Part shown: piece by piece, positions 16,358-23,655 of the stretch
Numbering within the stretch: the first letter of the stretch is position 1
Layout: each line of letters begins with the position of its first letter
Origin: Chitinophaga pinensis
GTDB taxonomy: Bacteria > Bacteroidota > Bacteroidia > UKL13-3
Assembly (NCBI GenBank): GCA_945861965.1
Contig: CAMAWM010000020.1
Location: forward strand, 1 to 41,007
Direction: 5' to 3'
Length of the DNA stretch: 41,007 nucleotides
Notes under the pieces: generated by a model
The model's database searches: none
What the model was told of the DNA's origin: nothing
The model's input: the letters and a program-made list of their open reading frames with translations, nothing else
Made by a program: the position numbers and the translations under genes

Positions 16358-19300
16358 TTACTCTCTAATTAATGTAATAGTTCCTCTGACTGTTTTTTCA
16401 ACTTCGCCACGCAATTTGTAAGTGAAAATATAATAATATGTTCCACTTGGACATTGGCTACCATCGTTGTAATTGCTTCCATCCCAAGTTTTCAAAGGCT
16501 TATCGCTTTCAAATACTTTTGCTCCCCAACGATTCCAAATACTTAGATCGTATTTTTCTTCGCCTTCAATTACAATTACAAAGTTGTCGTTTACTTTATC
16601 GCCATTTGGCGTAAACACATTTGGTATGTTTATCTTTTTCTGGAATCTTATATCAAAGACTTTACAAACCGAATCGGGACAAACAGTTGGCGCTTCCATT
16701 CGAGCCACTAAACAAACCAAGAATGTTCCGGTATCGTCTGGAGTTTTAGCAAACTCTTCGATATAATCATTCATTGGGTCGCCATCTTTAATGTTTATCG
16801 GATAACCATTTCTAAGTGTTCCATCTGGATTATAAAGATACCAAGTGTAATTGTCGGCCGATAAAGTATCAGAACGATTAATGAAATTCATAGTCAAGAA
16901 ACTTGTTCGTATGGTATCAAATTCTGCTTTGGTCTTAACGGCTACAACTGTTGCGGTATCTCTCCAATAACAAGGAGGCATATTCAACATAAATCGCGTT
17001 GAGTTAAGTACAAATCGATACGTTCCAGGCGACATAAGTCGATACTTGAACGATGTATCAAGTGTAAAGTTGGTTTTATACAAAGTATCAATTGAATTTA
17101 TAAATGCTGAGTCTAAAACAGCAAGTGTAAATCTCTTAATGGTATCTAATTCTGAGCGATTGAGTACTTTAAATTGTTCGCCAACACAGACTCTTTGTTT
17201 ATCTGTTTCTACATCAACTTTGTAAGGTACTTTGACATGAACGCGTATTGCGGGCTCTACTCCTTGGAAAGTATCGGGAACAAATACCGGACGACAATGT
17301 GCATTGCCCGGTAAATAATCATCGAGTCCAACTCCGGAAATATAATAAGTACCAGCTTTATCGTATGTAAACTCTACGGTATCAATTACCGAATTGTAAA
17401 TTGGAATTTGAGTTCCAGGAATACCCCAATCTATCAAGGTGAGTTTTGTTGGTGTGTCAACAATACCAGTTAAATCTCTATCGGGAATACTTAATATTCT
17501 AACTTTAAATGGAGCACATCCAATGGTATCGTCAAGCAGTATTATTTTTGGTCGAGGTCCCGTTATAAATATGTCTTTTCGGACAGTATCAACACAACCT
17601 TGATCGGTTACAATTACCATCTGCACAGTCCACTTTCCGTTTTTACGATAGTCGTATGTTGGGTTAATTACAACCGAACGGTAGGCATCTGGTCCATAAC
17701 CAAAATCGCCAAACCACCATTTGCGCGAGGTAACATAATCGCAACTTACCAAACCACCGCTATTGATATAACATTGATCAATAACATACGATGAATCTCT
17801 GAATTTAACGGTATCCATACAGAAGAAATAATCGCGACTTGCTATGACAGCCACTGGTTTTACCACATTCAAAAATCTGAAACAAGTATCCCAATATCCA
17901 CAACTATCTCGCGAAATCATAGACACTTTGTAACGACCGGGCGCATCAAACTTATAGGATGGATTTTTTCCTGCAAGGTCAATAACTCCATCCGATTGGA
18001 AATCCCAATAAATGCGTTCAAAGTAAAATGTATCTATTTTAACACAAGATGGTTTTGTATAGGTAGCTGCATCATATATCCAACCGTAAGGACAGGTTCC
18101 TGAAGTCAATGGATAATATTTGGTAACATTAGGATATATTTTAAGGGTATCGTCTGGCCATGTTTTCATTGCCTCGCCATGCAAATCAAAATCGATATAC
18201 GGAAGCTGACCTGGTAACAATGGTCTGAATGGATCGTACAGTGGTCCAGAATTAGGGAACCAATATCTGATGGAATCTGTAAAATGAGCAGTTTCGCCAA
18301 CACAGAATATGGTGTCGTTTATGTCAAACGTATCAATAACCCCGATGACCAGATATTGCAGAGCATAATTTAGACATTCTGTAGTTGTGGTCATTACATG
18401 TTGTAAAGGAGTAATATCTCCTCTTCGATCAAACGTTCCGGGTATTCCTCCAGGTACCATTTGTTCCCAACTTGATTTGAAATATCGGTGTGTTACAGGA
18501 AAGAGTAAAAATGCTGTATCTGTAACCTTTATATTGACATCAATTCTTCCAGGCGCACCAATTTTTAATGGATTATTGCATTGCCAAATTGTATCTCGAA
18601 TGGTATCAATTCTAACATGAACCCCGACCTCAAAAGTGTCAATCTTTAAGACTCGCCAAGGACTCGTATCGTTACTAAACGTGTATCGATATCGTGCTAA
18701 TGGAACTTGGTTAATTCCGTAAAAAAATGAATCGACCGTGATAATTCCATCACCCCAATCCCACGCATCGGCTTTCAGATATTCTTGAGTGCTGTCGTAA
18801 TAATGCACAGATATTTCATCGCCTTTGCCTCTAAGATAACAAAATGCAGACTTAAGTGGAATTACACTATCCCAACGCCAAACAGTAAAGTTAGCATTCA
18901 ATTGAATAAAGTGCCAGAAATTGTGATACCAAACTGTATCAGTTATACATCCCGGTATAGCACAATTACTAGGCGATAAACAACCGTTTCCTAAAATTAA
19001 TCCAATGGTTACCCATCCGTTTGGATCGTATGGAAGACTTTCGTACGCAAGCCCTGGTTGACCAGGAACGTATTGTGCAATAGCACGATTTCCTCCAGGT
19101 CCTGTCCACATAGTTAATGGATTCCAGTTTGCACCATTAAATAATGGCGGCATACTCAAACCACCGGGAGTAACTCCTGTTCCGGTCATTGGCGAAACGC
19201 CAGAGAAATCTGTAAATGCATCCAATGCACAACGCGTATTATCGTATCTGTCGCGAAGCGAATCTTGGTTTATCAATAAGTAAGTTCTTCCGCAAGGAGG

Positions 19301-22015
19301 CATAGTTCCAGGGCTTGGTTGATTTCCAAATGGGTCTAAAAATCCTGATGTGTTAAATGTAAATGTTGGTGTTCCTCCGCCTTGAGCTGCAAATCCGGGG
19401 CAAATTTTTCCATCCATTCCCAAACCATAAGCATCTGGACGAGCTAATGGCAATTGTACTGTGCTTGTTCCATGACAATCCAATGCATCAATAATTAATG
19501 AATCGGTTGGGAAACCAGCATCTTGCGATTTATGATTGAATGAATCGTATTCCATCAATTCGACAGAATAACATTTTTGTATTCTTCGGTCAAATACATA
19601 TCTATAAAAAGTTCGTGGTGGATTTGAATTCGGTATGATATCACTTCCTCTGTATCTACGAAGTGTTCCGTCAGGCATTGGAGTTAAATCGTTTGGAGTA
19701 ATAAATCCACCGGAATCAATGGTGTGACCAGTATTGATTATGGCATCCCAATATCCTTTTGCCTGAGCGAATGGATCGGGAATTGCTACACCAATTGTTA
19801 TCCTTCTGTTTGGATTCATATCGGTTGGCCAAATGCCTCTCATCGTATCCATTCTGGTAGGTACTGGACCTCCAGCAACTACGGGTTTATTCCATTCTTG
19901 AGTATCTTCTTTATGAACAAATTTTCGTCCGGTAGCTCCATTCCATGTTACCAAATTGGGGTCTTTTGTCCAACCCGTTGTTGAGGTATCACATGGTGGA
20001 AAATCGTGTCCGAATTTATACCAGTTAAATACTTTATCCCAGTTTTGGAATGGGTGAATTGGTAAGGTATCGTGAGAAAAATTACAACCAATATATCGAC
20101 CAATATAATCTCTTCCATTTGCAATAAAGCGACCTTCTGTTCGATTAAACATATCGGTAGCGGTATAGTAAGGAGGATTTCCAAAATTGGCTGTAGAATA
20201 ATTTGGAACCGAATAAGAGGTACATGTTGGAGCATAATCACGATCTCCAAAATCCCATTTAATGTAAAAATGTTCTGAGAGATATGTTTTACTTGAATTT
20301 ACAAATTCAACTGGATAATCAGGTCCGCATTGGTTTTTTTGAAATTGTGCCATTGTAATAGGCGGATGATTTCGCGGATCGGGAGCTACTTCGTAAGGTT
20401 GTGCATTTTCAATTTGAACATGTGGCCCTATAATCTGAATTCCATAACCCCAAAATTGTGGCCTTACAAATTTTATTACAGAATCGAGTGGTTTATTATT
20501 AAAAAACCAATAATGTGATGTAATACTATCACCTATTGAATAAGTGCCATCTATTTGTTTTTCAAGTAAAAAACGATACAATGGAATAGAGTCCGTTGGT
20601 TGAATCAAATAACCATTAATTGTATTTAATCTTGGATTTTGTCTTGGCGGGTAGTTTTCTTGATAGTAATTTGGATTGGCTACACCCTCGTACAATGGAT
20701 ACCATCGGTAAATAAATCTTGGATCTGAAAAAGTATCAACTTTAGTATAATAATTATACATTACCGATTTGGGTGGACTACCCGGACAAGAAACTCTTAA
20801 AGTTGGGAAAAACTGCCCCATGTCTTGGTATTTATAACAAGGAGTAAGTTGGTTCAAAAACTTATCCGATCCAGGCGGGTTTGCATTAGGGTCTGCAAAA
20901 TCCCAAAGTATTCCAACTCGCGTTCCTCCAGGCCCTTCAAGCGCATATTTGTTGTACAAACAAACACCGGCTCGACCAAAATCATTGTAACAAATCGAAT
21001 CGCCAAGACTATCGTTAGTAGCACTTCTGCGAGTCATGATATCAATTTTAATTTTTATGTTTTCAGGAAGTTGATTGCCAGTTTGTCCGTAATCAAAAGT
21101 ATCGATGCAATTAAAATATCTATGTTTGATAATCAACTTAGGACGAAACACGCCTTCGATAATGTATTTTTTTACAAATGGAGCCTGGTACATATCTCTA
21201 TCTTTAGTTCCAGTTGGAGTTGTATCGGATGCGTAATAAGTGCCATCGCCAAAAATCCAAACATAGTACCCAACTTCACCGTAAGGAGTTTGGCTTGTAT
21301 TGATAAATGTGTAGGGTGTTGTATCGCAACGAGGAGTGCCATTCAAAGTAAAGCTTGGTCCAATATCTCTTGCAACAAAAATATCGCGTCTTGATTTTAC
21401 ATCGGCATCGCTTGTTTTACAACCTCTGATATCGGTTACGCGCAACGATGTTTGAAATACTCTGTTGCCAAGCGAGTAGTGATGACAAGTTAATCGGTCG
21501 GTAGTATCGTAAACAGCTTTCACTGTTCCATCACCAAATACCCAATAGTAATTAAGCAATGGATTGCTTGGTTGTACATTTTGAGCGGATGTGTTATTAA
21601 AACAATAGCTGTTGTTTTTAAAACATTGCGAATCGCTAGCAGCAAGATTGTAGCTGGTTGATGGTAAGTTATAAACGGTATCCAAATAATTTTTTACTAT
21701 GTCTGGATAGATACCGCCTTTGAATTTAACGATATAGGTAATGTTTAAAAACTGTCCTGTCGTAAATACTTTTTGGAAAAACTGTGTTACTGGGCTTCCT
21801 AAATTGATAACCGCACTGTCGTTTACTCCAAAACGAAGCGTATAGGATTCGACTTGCGAAGCATTAGCAACGCCACCTACCGTAAAAGTATATTGAGCCA
21901 TGTTTCCGGCACATAATATATTTGGCGAAATGGTCATGTCTGCAGTTTGACTTTGCGCTTGAAAGGCTGCAAAAAGCATGAATAAAAACAAGCTAAATTG
22001 GATTGTTTTTTTCAT
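16358..22015 (-). CDS. Giant secreted PKD-domain protein with T9SS type B sorting domain
   Basis: A 1,885-aa protein. The signal peptide MKKTIQFSLFLFMLFAAF ends near QAQSQ. At least seven PKD-like cores can be read: WVFGDG (about 160), WIFGDG (about 255), WDFADP (about 372), WDFGDR (about 588), WDWGDG (about 1085), WDFQSDG (about 1337) and WWFGDFG (about 1435). The stretch of about 640-1060 has no such core and is rich in Pro, Asn, Gly and aromatics. The last 90 residues are a canonical gliding motility-associated domain (NVFTPNGDKVND, LSIWNRWGAKVFE, WDGSNY, GTITLIRE), so it should cross the outer membrane by T9SS and stay on or leave the surface. The open frame reaches 22081, but that start lies upstream of the predicted RNA start. 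ATG 22042 is an alternative to 22015. It is probably an adhesin or matrix protein and lies 93 bp below the anti-sigma-like gene. Confidence 0.9.
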   Translation of the reverse strand: MKKTIQFSLFLFMLFAAFQAQSQTADMTISPNILCAGNMAQYTFTVGGVANASQVESYTLRFGVNDSAVINLGSPVTQFFQKVFTTGQFLNITYIVKFKGGIYPDIVKNYLDTVYNLPSTSYNLAASDSQCFKNNSYCFNNTSAQNVQPSNPLLNYYWVFGDGTVKAVYDTTDRLTCHHYSLGNRVFQTSLRVTDIRGCKTSDADVKSRRDIFVARDIGPSFTLNGTPRCDTTPYTFINTSQTPYGEVGYYVWIFGDGTYYASDTTPTGTKDRDMYQAPFVKKYIIEGVFRPKLIIKHRYFNCIDTFDYGQTGNQLPENIKIKIDIMTRRSATNDSLGDSICYNDFGRAGVCLYNKYALEGPGGTRVGILWDFADPNANPPGSDKFLNQLTPCYKYQDMGQFFPTLRVSCPGSPPKSVMYNYYTKVDTFSDPRFIYRWYPLYEGVANPNYYQENYPPRQNPRLNTINGYLIQPTDSIPLYRFLLEKQIDGTYSIGDSITSHYWFFNNKPLDSVIKFVRPQFWGYGIQIIGPHVQIENAQPYEVAPDPRNHPPITMAQFQKNQCGPDYPVEFVNSSKTYLSEHFYIKWDFGDRDYAPTCTSYSVPNYSTANFGNPPYYTATDMFNRTEGRFIANGRDYIGRYIGCNFSHDTLPIHPFQNWDKVFNWYKFGHDFPPCDTSTTGWTKDPNLVTWNGATGRKFVHKEDTQEWNKPVVAGGPVPTRMDTMRGIWPTDMNPNRRITIGVAIPDPFAQAKGYWDAIINTGHTIDSGGFITPNDLTPMPDGTLRRYRGSDIIPNSNPPRTFYRYVFDRRIQKCYSVELMEYDSFNHKSQDAGFPTDSLIIDALDCHGTSTVQLPLARPDAYGLGMDGKICPGFAAQGGGTPTFTFNTSGFLDPFGNQPSPGTMPPCGRTYLLINQDSLRDRYDNTRCALDAFTDFSGVSPMTGTGVTPGGLSMPPLFNGANWNPLTMWTGPGGNRAIAQYVPGQPGLAYESLPYDPNGWVTIGLILGNGCLSPSNCAIPGCITDTVWYHNFWHFIQLNANFTVWRWDSVIPLKSAFCYLRGKGDEISVHYYDSTQEYLKADAWDWGDGIITVDSFFYGINQVPLARYRYTFSNDTSPWRVLKIDTFEVGVHVRIDTIRDTIWQCNNPLKIGAPGRIDVNIKVTDTAFLLFPVTHRYFKSSWEQMVPGGIPGTFDRRGDITPLQHVMTTTTECLNYALQYLVIGVIDTFDINDTIFCVGETAHFTDSIRYWFPNSGPLYDPFRPLLPGQLPYIDFDLHGEAMKTWPDDTLKIYPNVTKYYPLTSGTCPYGWIYDAATYTKPSCVKIDTFYFERIYWDFQSDGVIDLAGKNPSYKFDAPGRYKVSMISRDSCGYWDTCFRFLNVVKPVAVIASRDYFFCMDTVKFRDSSYVIDQCYINSGGLVSCDYVTSRKWWFGDFGYGPDAYRSVVINPTYDYRKNGKWTVQMVIVTDQGCVDTVRKDIFITGPRPKIILLDDTIGCAPFKVRILSIPDRDLTGIVDTPTKLTLIDWGIPGTQIPIYNSVIDTVEFTYDKAGTYYISGVGLDDYLPGNAHCRPVFVPDTFQGVEPAIRVHVKVPYKVDVETDKQRVCVGEQFKVLNRSELDTIKRFTLAVLDSAFINSIDTLYKTNFTLDTSFKYRLMSPGTYRFVLNSTRFMLNMPPCYWRDTATVVAVKTKAEFDTIRTSFLTMNFINRSDTLSADNYTWYLYNPDGTLRNGYPINIKDGDPMNDYIEEFAKTPDDTGTFLVCLVARMEAPTVCPDSVCKVFDIRFQKKINIPNVFTPNGDKVNDNFVIVIEGEEKYDLSIWNRWGAKVFESDKPLKTWDGSNYNDGSQCPSGTYYYIFTYKLRGEVEKTVRGTITLIRE

Positions 22016-22074
22016 AAAAAAATTGGTAATAGTTGTATTCATGATGATGTGATTTCTGGTGTTAATTTTTTTCG

Positions 22075-22105
22075 CTAACATAGTATTATATTTTTTATAA
22101 GCAAA
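22075..22105 (-). promoter_or_regulatory. Candidate promoter for the giant PKD gene
   Basis: On the minus strand TTTG (22105 to 22102) is followed after 19 bp by TATGTTAG (22082 to 22075), one mismatch from TAnnTTTG. Spacing and order are as expected for the Bacteroidota housekeeping promoter. The predicted RNA start near 22068 excludes the longest start at 22081 and leaves 22042 or 22015. It would let the adhesin be transcribed apart from the sigma/anti-sigma pair. Confidence 0.5.
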
Positions 22106-22108
22106 CGT

Positions 22109-22975
22109 TTATCTCAATAAATTCAATCCTCTATTTTTGGTTCTAACTTCTTGTTGGTTATTTAATTGATAAACAACAGTAACTGCATACATTCCAACTT
22201 CGCAAGGCAAGCCATTTTTATAGTTGCCATCCCAACCCTCATTTTTATCATCGGTTTCAAAAATCAACTCGTTTTTAAAGTTGTAAATGCTTAGGTGAAA
22301 GAGCTTTTCGTTTTCAATTTTTACAATGTATTTATCATTCAATCCATCGTTGTCGGGCGAAAATGCGTTGGTCAAAACGACAGCATCGTCTTGCAATTGG
22401 TTATCTGAAACTGGTTTTTGGATGGCTGTATTATTTGACGGAACAACATTTGAATTGTGTTTTACTGCTTTCGGAGCTACTTCAATTTTTGCTGCAGAAT
22501 GGATTACGTTATCAATGGCTACTTTAGTAAAATCAATTTTTGCTGCATCAATTGTTGTTGAAATCGAAGCCACATTTTCAACTAAATTAATTGGAGTTGA
22601 TTTTATTTCAGCAGCTTTAATTTTACTTTTTACTTTGGGTTTTATTAGAATAGTTTCTGTTTGAATACTTGTTTTTTGAATGTCAATAATGGGCTCAGGC
22701 TTTACTTGAGAAGCTGAAATATTTTGCTCTGTTTTAGTTGCGTTTTCTGTTTGTTTAGTTGCAAAGTAAGTTAATGCAACTGCAGCCGGAACAACAAGTA
22801 CCGCAACGGTTTTGCCAAACCAAGCTAAGTTTTTTATGCTTGAAAATATATTGCCCGAATTGCCAGCTGCATTATTCGCAGCTTTTTCAATTCCACTCCA
22901 AACACCCGAAGGAGGTTCGGGAGCATAATTCTGCAATTGTTTTTTTAAAATAATATCTAACGAATTATCTTCCAC
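22109..22975 (-). CDS. Anti-sigma-like membrane protein fused to a T9SS type B-like domain
   Basis: A 288-aa protein without a cleavable signal peptide. Residues 1-50 are a short cytoplasmic part with LKKQLQNYAPEPPSGVWSGI, the kind of N-terminus found in Bacteroidota proteins encoded after ECF sigma genes. One membrane helix (about 55-71, VAVLVVPAAVALTYFA) follows. A Lys/Ile/Val/Thr-rich linker (72-195) leads to a gliding motility-associated domain (201-288: NAFSPDNDGLND, HLSIYNFKNELIFE, GWDGNYKNG, RGLNLLR). In this copy the usual NRWG is NFKN and the C-terminal GTITL is altered. The start is GTG 22975, overlapping the sigma gene by 11 bp; no ATG precedes the membrane helix. That position and the topology suggest an anti-sigma factor. 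Classical zinc anti-sigma motifs are absent, so binding to sigma is inferred. Confidence 0.8.
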   Translation of the reverse strand: MEDNSLDIILKKQLQNYAPEPPSGVWSGIEKAANNAAGNSGNIFSSIKNLAWFGKTVAVLVVPAAVALTYFATKQTENATKTEQNISASQVKPEPIIDIQKTSIQTETILIKPKVKSKIKAAEIKSTPINLVENVASISTTIDAAKIDFTKVAIDNVIHSAAKIEVAPKAVKHNSNVVPSNNTAIQKPVSDNQLQDDAVVLTNAFSPDNDGLNDKYIVKIENEKLFHLSIYNFKNELIFETDDKNEGWDGNYKNGLPCEVGMYAVTVVYQLNNQQEVRTKNRGLNLLR

Positions 22976-23519
22976 TTACCAAGTTGTTATTTAATTTTTT
23001 GTACTCTTCCATAAAAACTTTTCTTGCTCTGGATAATTGAGATTTTGATGTCCCTTCGTTTATTTCGAGCATATCAGCAATTTCGGCATGGCTATATCCT
23101 TCGATAGCATATAAATTTAAAACTGTTCTATACCCTGGGGCCATTTTATTCAACACTTCCAATATTTCTTTAATACTTATTTTTTCTAAACTAAAACTAT
23201 CAAAACCAACCGACCATGCTGTATCTACATCACTTTGTGCTTGGTACACTTTGTTTACTCTGTAATGTTCCAAAGCACAATTAATAAAAATTCGTTTCAT
23301 CCAACCCTCTACACTTCCTTTGCCACTGTATTGATTTATTTTGCTAAAAATTTTTATAAATCCCTCTTGCAAAATATCTCTGGCATCGTCTGACGAATTG
23401 CTATACCTAACACATACACCGTACATTTGGCTTTTGCACAAATCGTATAATTGTTTTTGTGCTTTTGCCTCGTTTTTAATACATCGTTGTATAAGTTCGG
23501 GTTCAATCTGTAAACTCAC
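22965..23519 (-). CDS. ECF-type RNA polymerase sigma factor
   Basis: A 184-aa sigma-70 family protein with only regions 2 and 4, as in ECF factors. Region 2 (about 10-88) includes DDARDILQEGFIKIFSKI, the core polymerase-binding helix, then GSVEGWMKRIFINCALEHYR for -10 recognition. Region 4 (about 115-172) includes MAPGYRTVLNLYAIEGYSHA and EIADMLEINEGTSKSQLSRA, a helix-turn-helix for the -35 site. The start is GTG 23519, since an in-frame TGA lies just upstream. It overlaps the anti-sigma-like gene by 11 bp. Likely targets are its own operon or nearby surface genes, but none is proven. It is divergent from the SBBP-type gene. Confidence 0.93.
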   Translation of the reverse strand: MSLQIEPELIQRCIKNEAKAQKQLYDLCKSQMYGVCVRYSNSSDDARDILQEGFIKIFSKINQYSGKGSVEGWMKRIFINCALEHYRVNKVYQAQSDVDTAWSVGFDSFSLEKISIKEILEVLNKMAPGYRTVLNLYAIEGYSHAEIADMLEINEGTSKSQLSRARKVFMEEYKKLNNNLVSGR

Positions 23520-23655
23520 CTTTGGTCAATTAATGTTAATGATTTGATTTGCGCTCTTTTGGTTGCAAGCAAAATAAAATTTATTTATTTTTTTATAAAA
23601 ACAACTTCAACTTCAATTATTTAATCTATAATGTATTAATTTAGCAGATGTTTTT

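Noticed and set aside
20825-21394. A 189-codon open frame on the plus strand
   Set aside because: It lies wholly antisense to the giant PKD gene; the protein reads as low-complexity Ile/Ser/Lys, has no domain or start context, and the opposite frame has clear family motifs.
22016-22081. A start of the giant gene at 22081
   Set aside because: That position is within the predicted -7 box and before the expected RNA start; the signal peptide begins at 22015.
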